Counted from the stretch's first letter, positions 33,033 to 42,927 are shown. The stretch is DNA of 64,000 nt from Rhizobium brockwellii (GCF_000769405.2 NZ_CP053439.1:496001-560000); one strand, 5' to 3'. Notes: generated from the letters alone by a model not told the origin. Program-made: numbers and translations.

Positions 33033-34199
33033 ATGACCGACGTCACCAAGGAACAGGTTCTCGAAACGCTGAAGACCGTGCGTGGACCGGATCTCGAGCA
33101 CGATATCGTCGAGCTCGGCATGGTATCCGACGTCTTCATCTCCGACGGCAAGGTCTATTTCTCCATCACCGTTCCGGCCGATCGCGCCAAGGAGCTGGAG
33201 CCGATGCGCCTCGCCGCCGAGCGCGTCATCAAGGAAATGCCGGGTGTCAAGGGCGCCCTCGTCACACTGACGGCGGACAAGAAGGCGGCAGCCGCCGCTC
33301 CGGCTGCCCGCCCTGCGGCGAACCCGCCTCACGGTCATGCCGGGCACGATCATGCGGGCCACGCCCACGCTCCTCAACAGCCGCCACGCGCCGGCAAGAT
33401 CGGTGTGCCCGGCATCGGTGCGATCATCGCCGTCGCATCGGGCAAGGGTGGGGTCGGCAAGTCGACCACCGCCGTCAATCTCGCACTCGGCCTGCTCGCC
33501 AACGGTCTTCGCGTCGGCATTCTCGATGCCGACATCTATGGTCCCTCGATGCCGCGGCTGTTGAAGATATCCGGCCGCCCGACGCAGATCGACGGCCGGA
33601 TCATCAATCCGATGGAGAATTATGGCCTCAAGGTCATGTCGATGGGCTTCCTTGTCGACGAGGAGACGGCGATGATCTGGCGCGGTCCGATGGTCCAGTC
33701 GGCGCTGCTGCAGATGCTGCGCGAAGTCGCCTGGGGCGAACTCGACGTCCTCGTCGTCGACATGCCGCCCGGCACCGGCGACGTGCAATTGACCATGGCC
33801 CAGCAGGTGCCGCTGGCCGGCGCCGTCATCGTCTCGACGCCGCAGGATCTCGCGCTGATCGATGCCCGCAAGGGCCTCAACATGTTCCGCAAGGTCGAGG
33901 TGCCGGTGCTCGGCATCGTCGAGAACATGAGCTATTTCATCGCCCCGGATACCGGCACTCGCTACGACATCTTCGGCCATGGCGGCGCCCGCAAGGAGGC
34001 CGAGCGCATCGGCGTGCCCTTCCTCGGCGAAGTGCCGCTGACGATGAATATTCGCGAAACCTCCGACGCCGGCACGCCGCTCGTCGCCTCCGAGCCGAAC
34101 GGCGTCGTCGCCGGCATCTATCGCGGCATCGCCGCCAAGGTCTGGGAGCAGGTGGCCGGCCAGCCCCAGCGTCCGGCACCGACAATCGTCTTCGAATAA
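33033..34199 (+). CDS. Mrp/NBP35-family ATPase (ApbC) with N-terminal DUF59
   Basis: Iron-sulfur cluster carrier-type P-loop ATPase, 388 residues. Residues about 5-75 are a MIP18/DUF59 domain, and residues about 90-125 are an Ala/Pro/His-rich linker with GHAGHDHAGHAHAP. Residues about 125-380 are the Mrp NTPase with the deviant Walker A ASGKGGVGKSTTAVNLAL, DADIYGPSMP and VVDMPPGTGDVQLT. The CxxC pair that many Mrp proteins use to hold the cluster is missing: the region reads ENMSYFIAPDTGTRYDIFG. The His-rich linker might offer other ligands (inference). Start ATG 33033. Confidence 0.93.
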   Translation: MTDVTKEQVLETLKTVRGPDLEHDIVELGMVSDVFISDGKVYFSITVPADRAKELEPMRLAAERVIKEMPGVKGALVTLTADKKAAAAAPAARPAANPPHGHAGHDHAGHAHAPQQPPRAGKIGVPGIGAIIAVASGKGGVGKSTTAVNLALGLLANGLRVGILDADIYGPSMPRLLKISGRPTQIDGRIINPMENYGLKVMSMGFLVDEETAMIWRGPMVQSALLQMLREVAWGELDVLVVDMPPGTGDVQLTMAQQVPLAGAVIVSTPQDLALIDARKGLNMFRKVEVPVLGIVENMSYFIAPDTGTRYDIFGHGGARKEAERIGVPFLGEVPLTMNIRETSDAGTPLVASEPNGVVAGIYRGIAAKVWEQVAGQPQRPAPTIVFE

Positions 34200-34247
34200 T
34201 GCATGTCGCCCGGAAGTGGACAGCGGTTCCGGGTTAACGGCATGCAT
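34199..34247. repeat. Divergent RIME-like module A
   Basis: ATGCATGTCG to GGCATGCAT with a GGAAGTGGACAGCGGTTCC core, starting on the last base of the Mrp stop codon. A second partial copy (ATGCATGTCACCGGGACGTG) begins at 34257 and runs into AAAGCGCGGCGCTTT. Confidence 0.65.
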
Positions 34248-34566
34248 AAAGTAAAATGCATGTCACCGGGACGTGTGCAGCGGCCAAAGCGCGGCGCTTT
34301 AGCGGACCGAATCGCCGCGGCGGATACCCCAAATTGTGGGGGAAACGTGGTGAAAAGCCGCGCTTCACGGAAGATGTCTTGATTATTTCACGGCTTTGCT
34401 TCATATGCCGCGGCGCCATGATGGCGTTTTGCTGCAGATGCTCAATGACGGTCGTCTTCGTTTCGAAGAGGCCGCCCGCCTGCAAGTTCGGAGTTGTCTT
34501 GTCGATCGAAGGATTGGGAACTGCGATGCGGTTGAGCACAATGCGCATGCCGGCCTTTGAGGTTGG
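34248..34566. other. Non-coding gap before the CorA-like gene
   Basis: Contains the partial repeat copy from 34257. The rest shows no convincing gene: the open frame 34256-34591 starts inside the repeat, has no ribosome-binding site and overlaps the CorA start. The promoter for CorA-kup is presumably here. Confidence 0.5.
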
Positions 34567-35565
34567 ATGCAGCCGGAGAGCCTACCGGTGATTACCGCCT
34601 ACTGTTCCAATTGCAAGTCGGTCGAGATCCGCGATCTGTCGCATGCCGCATCCTTTCCCGAGGATGTCGTCTGGATCGACATGATCGAGCCGACCCGTGA
34701 TGAGGAGCTTTATGTCGAGAAGATTCTCGGCATCGAGGTCCCGACCCGCGACGATCTCAAGGATATCGAGCCTTCCGCCCGCCTCTATGTCGAAAACGAT
34801 GCCGTCTTCATGACCGCCTCGCTGCTCTGGAAGGCTGATACGGACGTACCGACGCTGACCGATGTCGCCTTCATCCTGGCCGGAAATCGCCTGGTCACCA
34901 TTCGCTACGCCCATCCCAAATCCTTTGCGCTGTTCATCGCCGCCCTCCACCGGCTGCCGGAAAACTGGCGCAGTGGTGCCGCCCTTCTCGCCAAGCTCTT
35001 GGAGACGATCGTCGATCGCACCGCCGAGATCCTCGAAATCTCCGTCTCGCGCCTCGACATCCTGTCGACGCATGTCTTCGGCGATCGGGCAAGGAAGGTG
35101 CGCAAGCCCTCGAACTACCTCGAGGAGAAGCTGCGCGATATTGCCGGCCATCACCGGATGATCAGCAAGGTGCGCGACAGTCTCGGTTCGCTTGCCCGCC
35201 TGCTGACCTTCTTTCACACGATCCCGGCGATCCAGCAGGACCGCGAGGCGAAGGAGCTCTGCCGCACCGTCTCGCGCGATATCCAGTCGCTGTCGGAGCA
35301 TGCTTCCTTCGTTGCCGCCAACATCACCTTCCTGCTCGATGCTTCGCTGGGCCTGATCAACATCGAGCAGAACTCGATCATCAAGATTTTCTCGATTGCC
35401 TCGGTGGTGTTCTTGCCGCCGACATTGGTCGCCTCCATCTATGGTATGAACTTTCAGATCATGCCGGAGCTGACCTGGGTCGCGGGTTATCCCTATTCGC
35501 TGGCCCTGATGGTGATATCCGCCGTCATCCCCTTTTTCTTTTTCCGCTGGAAAGGCTGGCTCTAA
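34567..35565 (+). CDS. CorA-family magnesium/divalent cation transporter
   Basis: Inner-membrane pentameric Mg2+ channel, 332 residues: an N-terminal cytoplasmic alpha/beta domain, long helices, and two C-terminal transmembrane segments (IIKIFSIASVVFLPPTLVAS; YSLALMVISAVIPFFFF). The selectivity motif GMN is at YGMNFQIMPEL. The segment after GMN (MPEL) matches the canonical loop, which favours Mg2+ over zinc efflux (ZntB). ATG 34567 follows GAGGTTGG. The kup gene starts 18 bases after the stop, so the two ion uptake genes form an operon. Confidence 0.92.
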   Translation: MQPESLPVITAYCSNCKSVEIRDLSHAASFPEDVVWIDMIEPTRDEELYVEKILGIEVPTRDDLKDIEPSARLYVENDAVFMTASLLWKADTDVPTLTDVAFILAGNRLVTIRYAHPKSFALFIAALHRLPENWRSGAALLAKLLETIVDRTAEILEISVSRLDILSTHVFGDRARKVRKPSNYLEEKLRDIAGHHRMISKVRDSLGSLARLLTFFHTIPAIQQDREAKELCRTVSRDIQSLSEHASFVAANITFLLDASLGLINIEQNSIIKIFSIASVVFLPPTLVASIYGMNFQIMPELTWVAGYPYSLALMVISAVIPFFFFRWKGWL

Positions 35566-35583
35566 GGAGCCTGTTGCAACTTC

Positions 35584-37482
35584 ATGTCCGAAGAGAGCCA
35601 TCCGAACGAACGCCATATGACGCCGCGAAAGCTGTTCTATCTCGCGCTCGGTTCCGTCGGTGTCGTCTACGGCGATATCGGTACCAGCCCGCTCTATGCC
35701 TTTCGCGAGGCGCTGAAGCCGGTGGCCCATGACGGTGTCACCCGTTTTGAAGTCATCAGCCTGATCTCGCTGATGATCTGGGCGCTGACGATCATCGTCA
35801 CCATCAAATATGTGCTCTTCCTGCTGCGCGCCGACAATGACGGCGAGGGCGGTACGCTGTCGCTGCTGGCCCTTTTGATGAAGACCGCCAACGGCCATAC
35901 CGCCATCCTGATGCTGCTCGGCCTGATGGGTGCGGCCCTCTTCCTCGGCGACGCGATGATCACGCCGGCACTGTCCGTGCTGTCGGCCGTCGAGGGTCTG
36001 AAGCTCGTCACACCCAGCCTCGCGGACTATATCGTGCCGATCTCGGTGGTGATCCTGGCGCTGCTCTTCGTCGTGCAATCGCGCGGCACCGGCGCCGTTG
36101 CGAAGTTCTTCGGCCCGATCACCGCCGTCTGGTTCCTCGTCATGGCCGCCGCCGGCATTTCCCATATCTCCGACGATTACGGCATCCTCGCCGCCTTCAA
36201 TCCCTATTATGCCGTCGCCTTCCTGCTGCATGAGGGCTTTTACGGCGTCGTCGTGCTCGGCGCCGTCTTCCTGACTGTGACAGGTGCGGAGGCGCTCTAC
36301 GCCGATCTCGGCCATTTCGGCCGCCGCCCGATCCAGTGGGCCTGGTTCCTGCTGGTTTTCCCGGCGCTGACGCTGAACTATCTCGGGCAGGGCGCCCTCG
36401 TTCTCGGCAATCCGGCGACGATGTCCGATCCTTTCTATCTGATGTATCCGAAATGGGCGCTGCTGCCGGTCGTCATCCTGGCGACCGCCGCAACGATCAT
36501 CGCCAGCCAGGCGGTCATAACAGGCGCCTTCTCGATGGTGCGCCAGGGCATCAACCTCGGCTTCCTGCCGCGCATGGAAGTCCTCTTCACCTCGGAAACC
36601 AATACCGGGCAGATCTTCGTGCCTTCGGTCAATGCCGTGCTGTTCATCGGCGTCATATTCCTGGTCCTCAGTTTCAAGACATCGGACGCGCTGGCGACCG
36701 CCTATGGCATCTCAGTCACCGGCGCCATGGTCGTCACCTCGATCATGGCTTTCGAATTCGTCCGCGCCCGCTGGAACTGGTCGCTTCCCGTCGCGGTGAT
36801 CGCGCTTGCGCCGTTGGTCGTGCTCGAATTGATCTTCCTCGGCGCCAACCTTTTGAAGATCCACGACGGCGGCTATATCCCGATCATGATCGCCACGGCC
36901 TTTACCGTCGTCATGTGGACCTGGCGTCGCGGCAGTGCGATCCTGATGGAAAAGACCCGCCACACCGATATTCCGCTTGCCTCCTTCGTCAGCTCGATCG
37001 AGCGCAAGAGCGAACATTCGCCGGCCCAGGTTCCGGGCACCGCGATCTTCCTGACCAGCGATCCGGAATCCGCCCCCGCCGCCTTGCTGCACAATCTCAA
37101 GCACAACCACGTACTTCACGACCGCAACGTCATCCTGACGATCCGTACGGTCAACAAACCGCGCGTGCCGAGCCACGACCGTTACAAGGTCGAGCAGATT
37201 TCCGAGCGTTTCTCCCGCGTCGAACTTCTGTTCGGCTTCATGGAATCGCAGAACGTCTCGCAGGCCTTGGCGACACTGCGCAAGACAGGACTGAAGTTCG
37301 ACATCATGTCGACCTCCTTCTATCTTGGCCGCCGCAAGCTGGTGCCGGACGCCAAGTCGGGCATGCCCTACTGGCAGGACCGGCTTTACATCGCGCTCGC
37401 CAACGCCGCCGCCAATCCCTCGGATTACTTCCGCCTGCCTGCCAACCGCGTGGTGGAACTGGGCTCGCACGTTATTATTTGA
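35584..37482 (+). CDS. kup: KUP-family potassium uptake protein
   Basis: Inner-membrane K+/H+ symporter, 632 residues, with about 12 transmembrane helices and a C-terminal cytoplasmic domain of ~170 residues. The N-terminal signature [18 protein letters not shown] is diagnostic, along with [29 protein letters not shown] and the VGTA-like [12 protein letters not shown]. Start ATG 35584 has AAGGAGCC 9 bases upstream. It is co-transcribed with the CorA-like gene. Confidence 0.96.
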   Translation: MSEESHPNERHMTPRKLFYLALGSVGVVYGDIGTSPLYAFREALKPVAHDGVTRFEVISLISLMIWALTIIVTIKYVLFLLRADNDGEGGTLSLLALLMKTANGHTAILMLLGLMGAALFLGDAMITPALSVLSAVEGLKLVTPSLADYIVPISVVILALLFVVQSRGTGAVAKFFGPITAVWFLVMAAAGISHISDDYGILAAFNPYYAVAFLLHEGFYGVVVLGAVFLTVTGAEALYADLGHFGRRPIQWAWFLLVFPALTLNYLGQGALVLGNPATMSDPFYLMYPKWALLPVVILATAATIIASQAVITGAFSMVRQGINLGFLPRMEVLFTSETNTGQIFVPSVNAVLFIGVIFLVLSFKTSDALATAYGISVTGAMVVTSIMAFEFVRARWNWSLPVAVIALAPLVVLELIFLGANLLKIHDGGYIPIMIATAFTVVMWTWRRGSAILMEKTRHTDIPLASFVSSIERKSEHSPAQVPGTAIFLTSDPESAPAALLHNLKHNHVLHDRNVILTIRTVNKPRVPSHDRYKVEQISERFSRVELLFGFMESQNVSQALATLRKTGLKFDIMSTSFYLGRRKLVPDAKSGMPYWQDRLYIALANAAANPSDYFRLPANRVVELGSHVII

Positions 37483-37502
37483 TGAGTGGGGCAAAGACCC
37501 CG

Positions 37503-37627
37503 CCCCAAACCCCTCCCCACAAGGGGGAGGGGCTTAACCTGTTGCGCCGTCTGCCAACTTTTCGACATTTCAGATAAGCGAGGCGGTACCGCAATAAGTC
37601 CCTCCCCCTTGTGGGGAGGGGTTGGGG
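37503..37627. repeat. CCCCTCCCCACAAGGGGGAGGG inverted-repeat element (~125 bp)
   Basis: Arms 37503-37536 and 37595-37627 are near-perfect inverted repeats; each arm is itself partly palindromic (CCCTCCCC/GGGGAGGG around ACAAG). A 58-base spacer holds no gene. It sits just after kup and could act as a transcript end, but lacks a T-run. The design resembles a short non-autonomous mobile element. Confidence 0.75.
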
Positions 37628-37759
37628 AGGGGGCCTTTGCGAGGCTACGACACATCTCATCCCCCAAAAATTCCGTCACATTAGAACATCCAAAAGTTCT
37701 CATGGGCACATTTCGGCACAGCCTGTTAACCGGACATCAAGGTTAATGCGGGATTTTCA

Positions 37760-38989
37760 ATGGAATGTTCCCGCATTCCATGCCCGGAGTCCGTGTTGCG
37801 TCGAAAGAGCCCTTCCCGTAGCAAGCTGCGTCTCATTCCCGAGAATTGGGTGTCGCCCGTAATCTTCGGTCTCGCCGGCTGGCTGATTTTTCCGAGTGTC
37901 GCATCCCATGCCGATCTCGCCGCCATGCTTGCCGGCCTCGATCAGGAGGGGGAGAACTGGCGCATGGTGCTGACCAATTCGCCGGCCGGCTCCATCCACC
38001 AGGCCGAGCTCGCCTTCGCCGAACCGATGGTGACGGGTTCGATCGCAGCCGGTGCCGGCATGGTGCTACCCGACGGCCGCAAGGTCGCCTTCAATGCCAA
38101 GGACAAGGGCACTGCCAAGGATAGGGGCCACGAGGACACGCCGGACGAGGATCGCGTCAACCGTGGCAGCAAGAAAGGCCGCGTCGTCGCCGTCGAGCAG
38201 ATGCAGCCGCCGAAGGATTTTTCCGCCGGTTCGATCCTTGAGCGCACCAAGATGCTCTTCACCCCGAGCTTCGATCTCAAGGACCGGTCGGCCTTCGTCA
38301 AGCCGAAGATCCAGGGCAAGGAAATCGAGATTGCCACATCTTTCTATAAGACGCAGCCTGTCGTGACCGATAATGGCGTGCCGGCAATGCTCGCAAGCCT
38401 CGTCACCAGCAACAAGGCCGATGTTCTGGCCACCGCCTATGCACCGGCCGCACCCGATTATGCCCGCCAATCGCCCTTCGATTCCATTCTGGCCGAACAG
38501 GACAGCGGACGCTTCGTTCCGGAGATCGGCCCGCGCGATCATGCCTGGGCCGCAAGCGTGCTGGCGCCGAGCGTCTTTTCCGCTCGCGAACAGCAGTGCC
38601 TTGCCTCCGGCATCTATTTCGAGGCACGGGGAGAATCGGTAAAAGGGCAGGCGGCCGTCGCTCAGGTCATCCTCAACCGCGTCCGCAACCCTTCCTATCC
38701 GAAGACCATCTGCGGCGTCGTCTATCAGAACGAGGATTGGCGCAACCGCTGCCAGTTTTCTTTCGCCTGCGACAGCATCAAGGACCGGGTGAACTCGGAA
38801 TATCACTGGCGAGTCGCCCGCGATGTGGCGATGGCGGTGACATCAGGCAAGATCTGGCTGCCGCAGGTGGGCTCGGCGACGCATTATCACGCCGTCTATG
38901 TCAGACCGAAATGGGCAAAGACCATGGAAAAGGTCGGCCGCATCGGTCTTCACGTCTTCTATCGCACCTATGGCGGCGGCTGGAGCTGA
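37760..38989 (+). CDS. SleB-like cell wall hydrolase (Hydrolase_2)
   Basis: A 409-residue envelope protein with an N-terminal membrane/signal segment (WVSPVIFGLAGWLIFPSVAS), a long charged spacer, and a C-terminal SleB-type lytic transglycosylase/amidase domain from about residue 270. That domain has CLASGIYFEARGESVKGQAA with the conserved Glu, followed by VILNRVRNPSYPKTICGVVY, CQFSFACD and ATHYHAVYVRPKWA. It probably cleaves peptidoglycan in the periplasm. ATG 37760 is given; GTG 37793 with GGAG upstream is an equally credible start. Confidence 0.88.
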   Translation: MECSRIPCPESVLRRKSPSRSKLRLIPENWVSPVIFGLAGWLIFPSVASHADLAAMLAGLDQEGENWRMVLTNSPAGSIHQAELAFAEPMVTGSIAAGAGMVLPDGRKVAFNAKDKGTAKDRGHEDTPDEDRVNRGSKKGRVVAVEQMQPPKDFSAGSILERTKMLFTPSFDLKDRSAFVKPKIQGKEIEIATSFYKTQPVVTDNGVPAMLASLVTSNKADVLATAYAPAAPDYARQSPFDSILAEQDSGRFVPEIGPRDHAWAASVLAPSVFSAREQQCLASGIYFEARGESVKGQAAVAQVILNRVRNPSYPKTICGVVYQNEDWRNRCQFSFACDSIKDRVNSEYHWRVARDVAMAVTSGKIWLPQVGSATHYHAVYVRPKWAKTMEKVGRIGLHVFYRTYGGGWS

Positions 38990-39127
38990 GATAAATCGCC
39001 GGGGCAAGCCGATTTCCGGCTCGGAAAAGCGGATTCTTTCCGTCGAATTTGCGCGATCGACCCGGAGTCGATTTATCTCTTTGATTTGATGGAATTATTT
39101 TCTCGCTGGACAGAAGCTGTCTACGCC

Positions 39128-39156
39128 TTGACTATGCTAATCCCTAAAACTATGTT
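39128..39156 (+). promoter_or_regulatory. Candidate promoter of the F0 ATP synthase operon
   Basis: TTGACT at 39128-39133, a 17-base spacer and TATGTT at 39151-39156, about 105 bases before the atpI start. Judged by consensus only. Confidence 0.45.
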
Positions 39157-39260
39157 GCGCGCGACTTCAGAACGGGCCGGAAGGGTCTCAACCTTCGTGT
39201 CCGGGGTCCGAATGACCGGGGTAGCGGGAGTGCGGGCGACGGGCAGACGAGGAGAGATCC

Positions 39261-39599
39261 ATGGCGGACGACCGCGAGGAAAGTCTTGAAAAGCGCCGTG
39301 CGCAATTGGGAGCGAAACTCGCGACCAAGGGCGTCGAGACGGGAGAAGACGAGGCTAGGGAAGCCCGCGCCGAGGTAAGCCGCAAAGGTTATGCCCAGGC
39401 GATGAAGCTTTCCAGCGAGTTCATTTCCGCGATCGTCGTCGGTGCTCTCCTTGGCTATGTCCTCGACCGTTTTGTTGGCACGGCGCCTTGGGGTTTGATT
39501 GTTCTTCTGCTTCTCGGATTTTGTGCCGGCGTTCTGAACGTGCTGCGTTCTGCGGGGGTGGTGGCCCATCCCCTGGACGACAAGGACGGCAAGAAATAA
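39261..39599 (+). CDS. atpI: ATP synthase protein I (AtpI)
   Basis: A 112-residue membrane protein that assists assembly of the c-ring. The hydrophilic N-terminus (EESLEKRRAQLGAKLA) resembles alphaproteobacterial AtpI, and two hydrophobic helices follow (SAIVVGALLGYVLDRFVG; WGLIVLLLLGFCAGVLNVLR) with the GxxxG-type pattern of the family. ATG 39261 has GGAGAGATCC upstream. First gene of the F0 operon. Confidence 0.92.
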   Translation: MADDREESLEKRRAQLGAKLATKGVETGEDEAREARAEVSRKGYAQAMKLSSEFISAIVVGALLGYVLDRFVGTAPWGLIVLLLLGFCAGVLNVLRSAGVVAHPLDDKDGKK

Positions 39600-39661
39600 G
39601 GACCGGTTCCGGTCCAGTGCAATGACCCCGCGTCCTGCGGGCCAAAGAGAGAGAACAAGCG

Positions 39662-40414
39662 GTGTCTAACGATCCGACTCATCAGTTCCTGATCCAGAAG
39701 ATTGTGCCGATCGAAATCGGCGGAATTGATTTTTCGTTCACCAATGCATCGCTCTTCATGGCCGCTTCGGCTGCCGTTGCCGTAGGCTTCCTCTATTTCG
39801 CGACCTCGAACCGCGCCATCGTGCCGGGCCGTTCGCAGTCGGTTGCGGAAATGTCCTATGAATTCATCGCCAACATGCTGAAGGAAGGCGCGGGCAAGCA
39901 GGGAATGAAGTTTTTCCCGCTGGTCTTTTCGCTCTTCACCTTCGTTCTGACGGCGAACCTGCTCGGTATGTTCCCGTATTTCTTCACGGTCACCAGCCAG
40001 ATCATCGTCACCTTCGCCCTTGCACTGCTCGTCATCGGCACGGTTCTCGTCTACGGTTTCTACAAGCACGGTTTCCACTTCCTGAAGGTCTTCGTGCCCT
40101 CGGGGGTGCCTGGCGCTCTGCTGCCGCTGGTCGTCTTGATCGAAATGATCTCCTTCCTCTCCCGTCCGATTTCACTCTCTGTTCGTCTTTTTGCGAACAT
40201 GCTGGCCGGTCACATCACGCTGAAAGTGTTCGCAGGCTTCGTCGCCTCGCTCGGAGCCCTTGGTGCTGTCGGTGTCGGCGGCGCCGTTCTTCCCCTCATC
40301 ATGACCGTCGCCCTGACCGGTCTCGAGTTCCTCGTCGCCTTCCTTCAGGCTTACGTCTTTGCGGTGCTGACTTGCATGTACCTCAACGACGCAATCCATC
40401 CGGGCGGGCACTAA
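39662..40414 (+). CDS. atpB: ATP synthase F0 subunit a
   Basis: Proton-channel subunit of the inner-membrane ATP synthase, 250 residues with 5-6 helices. The helix with the essential Arg is [20 protein letters not shown], and the C-terminal [20 protein letters not shown] is typical. Start is GTG 39662, preceded by AAGAGAGAGAAC. It is followed by atpE after 67 bases. Confidence 0.96.
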   Translation: MSNDPTHQFLIQKIVPIEIGGIDFSFTNASLFMAASAAVAVGFLYFATSNRAIVPGRSQSVAEMSYEFIANMLKEGAGKQGMKFFPLVFSLFTFVLTANLLGMFPYFFTVTSQIIVTFALALLVIGTVLVYGFYKHGFHFLKVFVPSGVPGALLPLVVLIEMISFLSRPISLSVRLFANMLAGHITLKVFAGFVASLGALGAVGVGGAVLPLIMTVALTGLEFLVAFLQAYVFAVLTCMYLNDAIHPGGH

Positions 40415-40481
40415 GGATAACGACATCGACGTCAAAGGGCGTCAGTCATTCGCCGCAACAACCATTTCAAAGGAGTTCAAC

Positions 40482-40709
40482 ATGGAAGCGGAAGCAGCAA
40501 AGTACATCGGTGCAGGCCTGGCTTGCTTTGGTATGGCCGGTACGGCTCTCGGCCTCGGCAATATTTTCGGCAGCTACCTCTCCGGCGCACTGCGCAATCC
40601 GTCTGCCGCTGACAGCCAGTTCGGCCGTCTGGTATTCGGCTTCGCCGTTACGGAAGCTCTGGGCATCTTTTCGCTGCTCGTCGCTCTCCTCCTCCTCTTC
40701 GCCGTCTGA
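40482..40709 (+). CDS. atpE: ATP synthase F0 subunit c
   Basis: A 75-residue hairpin protein forming the rotating c-ring. Two hydrophobic helices flank a polar loop (GALRNPSAADSQFGR), and the proton-carrying carboxylate is Glu58 in FAVTEALGIFSL. The N-terminal helix has the GxGxG-like GTALGLGNIFG. ATG 40482 has AAAGGAG seven bases upstream, a strong site fitting the high copy need. Confidence 0.97.
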   Translation: MEAEAAKYIGAGLACFGMAGTALGLGNIFGSYLSGALRNPSAADSQFGRLVFGFAVTEALGIFSLLVALLLLFAV

Positions 40710-40786
40710 TATCGGCGAATAGATGGATCACGGCCTGCGACCGCAAGCCGTGATCCTTTGCATTTGCAGTCCACCTGGAGGTGAGC

Positions 40787-41410
40787 ATGTTTTTTGTGAC
40801 CCCGGCTTACGCTGAGGAAGCACCGGCGGCAGCGACGGGTACGGATGCGCACGCCGCTCCGGCCGCAGGCGAGGTCCATACCGAGACTGGTGTTGCCGAA
40901 GGCGAACACGCCCGCGGCCCTTTCCCGCCTTTCGATTCGACGACCTTCGCGTCCCAGCTGCTCTGGCTGGTGATCACGTTCGGCGTCTTCTATTTGCTCA
41001 TGCAAAAGGTCATCGCGCCGCGCATCGGGGCCATCCTCGATCAGCGTCACACGCGCATCTCCCAGGATCTGGAAGAAGCAGGCCGCCTGAAGGCGGAAGC
41101 CGACGCCGCCGTCCAGACCTATGAAGGTGAACTGGCCGCTGCCCGCGCCAAATCCAACGCGATCGGCTCCGCCGCACGCGACGCCGCCAAGGCCAAGGCC
41201 GAAGAGGATCGTCGCGCTGTCGAGGCAAGCCTGTCGGAAAAGATCAAGGCTGCCGAGCTTCGCATCGGCGAGATCAAGGCCAAGGCCTTCGCCGACGTCG
41301 GCACAATTGCCGAGGAAACGGCGGCTGCCGTGGTCGATCAGCTGATCGGCGGCACCGTCGCCAAGGCCGATGTCGCCGCCGCTGTCGCTGCTGCCAAGAA
41401 GGAGGCTTGA
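40787..41410 (+). CDS. atpF2: ATP synthase F0 subunit b' (second b-type subunit)
   Basis: Peripheral stalk subunit, 207 residues. A hydrophilic Ala/Glu-rich N-terminal extension (to about residue 50) is followed by one transmembrane helix ([20 protein letters not shown]) and a long charged coiled coil. Photosynthetic and alphaproteobacterial synthases pair b' with b, as here. ATG 40787 is chosen for the GGAGG five bases upstream; the GTG at 40781 overlaps that site. It is followed 3 bases later by the b subunit gene. The symbol varies between genomes (atpF2, atpG or atpX). Confidence 0.93.
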   Translation: MFFVTPAYAEEAPAAATGTDAHAAPAAGEVHTETGVAEGEHARGPFPPFDSTTFASQLLWLVITFGVFYLLMQKVIAPRIGAILDQRHTRISQDLEEAGRLKAEADAAVQTYEGELAAARAKSNAIGSAARDAAKAKAEEDRRAVEASLSEKIKAAELRIGEIKAKAFADVGTIAEETAAAVVDQLIGGTVAKADVAAAVAAAKKEA

Positions 41411-41413
41411 TCG

Positions 41414-41905
41414 ATGGAATTTGCCTTTGACGCGACTTTCTTCGCCTTTGTCGGCCTCGTCCTCTTCCTGGCGCTGGTCGTTTATCTGAAGGTTCCGGGC
41501 ATGATGGCACGGTCGCTCGACGACCGCGCCGACCAGATCCGTAACGAATTGGCCGAAGCCAAGCGCCTGCGCGAAGAGGCCCAGCACCTGCTCGCCGAAT
41601 ACCAGCGCAAGCGCAAGGAAGCCGAAGCCGAAGCGGCCCACATCGTTGCCGCCGCCGAGCGCGAAGCCGAAATGCTGACCGCCGAAGCGAAGAAGAAGAC
41701 GGAAGAATTCGTCGCCAATCGCACGGCGCTCTCCGAGCAGAAGATCAAGCAGGCCGAGGTCGAAGCGATGAAGGCAGTGCGTTCCGCTGCCGTCGATCTC
41801 GCAATCGCGGCCGCCGAAACCGTGCTTGCCAAGCGGGCCGACGCCAAGGTTCAGTCCGAGCTCTTCGGCAATGCCGTCGGCCAGGTCAAGACGCGGCTGA
41901 ACTGA
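41414..41905 (+). CDS. atpF: ATP synthase F0 subunit b
   Basis: Peripheral stalk subunit, 163 residues: one N-terminal membrane helix (FFAFVGLVLFLALVVYLKV) and a long Ala/Glu/Lys-rich coiled coil with RSLDDRADQIRNELAEAKRL. Last gene of the F0 operon; the F1 genes are not in the window, as is usual for alphaproteobacteria where F0 and F1 are separate. A strong terminator follows. Confidence 0.95.
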   Translation: MEFAFDATFFAFVGLVLFLALVVYLKVPGMMARSLDDRADQIRNELAEAKRLREEAQHLLAEYQRKRKEAEAEAAHIVAAAEREAEMLTAEAKKKTEEFVANRTALSEQKIKQAEVEAMKAVRSAAVDLAIAAAETVLAKRADAKVQSELFGNAVGQVKTRLN

Positions 41906-41930
41906 GCGGCTTCGAAAAAGATTGAGAGCA

Positions 41931-41960
41931 AAGGCCGGGCATGTCCCGGCCTTTTCTTTT
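41931..41960 (+). terminator. Rho-independent terminator after the F0 operon
   Basis: AAGGCCGGG at 41931-41939 pairs with CCCGGCCTT at 41945-41953, followed by TTCTTTT. It lies 25 bases after atpF and before the convergent rnhB stop. Confidence 0.9.
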
Positions 41961-41973
41961 CTACGCTCTTTTC

Positions 41974-42663
41974 TTATTCGGAAAGCAGCTCGTCCGTTTC
42001 CGGACCGTTCTCGGTCTTGCGCAACGGCCTGAAGCTCATCCGGTGTAGGGAACAGGGGCCGTGTCTCTCGATGCCGGCGCGGTGCTGCGCCGTGCCATAG
42101 CCCACATGCGCGGCAAAACCGTAATCGGGAAACACGCTATGTGCTCGCGCCATCATCCGGTCGCGCGTCACCTTGGCGACGATCGAGGCGGCGGCGATCG
42201 AGACCGAGCGGGCATCACCCTTGACCACGGCCTGTCCAGGGCAATCGAGGCCGGGCGGCACGTCGAGCCCGTCGGTCAGCACGTAGCTTGCCGGAATGGC
42301 GAGGCTGCAGATGGCCCGGCGCATGGCGTCGAGGCTTGCCTTGCGGATATCCGTCTCGTCGATGCGCGTCGAACTGGAGGAGGCGATGGAGACCGTTGCG
42401 GTCGCCAGAATCTGCACGAACAGTTCCTCGCGCCGTTGCGCCGAAAGCTGCTTGGAATCGTTGAGACCCTCAGGGATGCGTTTCGGATCGAGAATGACGG
42501 CAGCAGCGACCACCGGTCCCGCCAGCGGCCCGCGGCCTGCCTCGTCGGCGCCGGCGACCGGCCAATGGCCGGCCTTGCGGGCTTTGAGTTCCAGCCGGAA
42601 ATCCGGCACGAGCGGAGCCGTGTCGAAAAGCAGGGGAGAATCGGGTGACGTGCGAGGTTTCAT
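41974..42663 (-). CDS. rnhB: Ribonuclease HII
   Basis: Removes ribonucleotides and RNA primers from DNA. The 229-residue protein has the catalytic Asp-Glu pair in [14 protein letters not shown], the third carboxylate in LTDGLDVP and the fourth in [22 protein letters not shown] 42663 ([13 protein letters not shown]) is chosen over a much longer frame to 42888 that runs into repeat DNA. It lies downstream of the radical SAM gene on the same strand, with two palindromic repeats in the gap. Confidence 0.95.
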   Translation of the reverse strand: MKPRTSPDSPLLFDTAPLVPDFRLELKARKAGHWPVAGADEAGRGPLAGPVVAAAVILDPKRIPEGLNDSKQLSAQRREELFVQILATATVSIASSSSTRIDETDIRKASLDAMRRAICSLAIPASYVLTDGLDVPPGLDCPGQAVVKGDARSVSIAAASIVAKVTRDRMMARAHSVFPDYGFAAHVGYGTAQHRAGIERHGPCSLHRMSFRPLRKTENGPETDELLSE

Positions 42664-42825
42664 GCGGCTGAACCTCGCACGCCAACCCGATTGCCCGCAA
42701 GTCCCCGGATCAGGGCGGCGGCCGGGGACGCTCCGGCGGATGGTGGCGGTCAGGGCCATCCGCGGGAGTTGCGCTCGGGACTCGAAAACAGGCGGTTTTC
42801 TCGAGAGCCGATGCGCAAGCTCGAA

Positions 42826-42927
42826 GCAATTCCAGGAAAAGTGTGCAGCGGTTTTTCCGTTTGGAATTGCGAAAAAGGCGAGAGACAATTCCAGAAAAAG
42901 TGCGGCGCTGATTTCCGTCTGGAATTG
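42826..42927. repeat. Two tandem GCAATTCC-type palindromes
   Basis: First copy 42826-42870 (GCAATTCC to GGAATTGC, core GAAAAGTGTGCAGCGGTTTT); second, more diverged copy 42886-42927 (CAATTCC to GGAATTG). Both lie between the radical SAM gene and rnhB. Confidence 0.85.

Noticed and set aside
34256..34591. 111-residue open frame before the CorA-like gene
   Set aside because: It begins in repeat DNA and overlaps the CorA start in another frame; no protein-like features.
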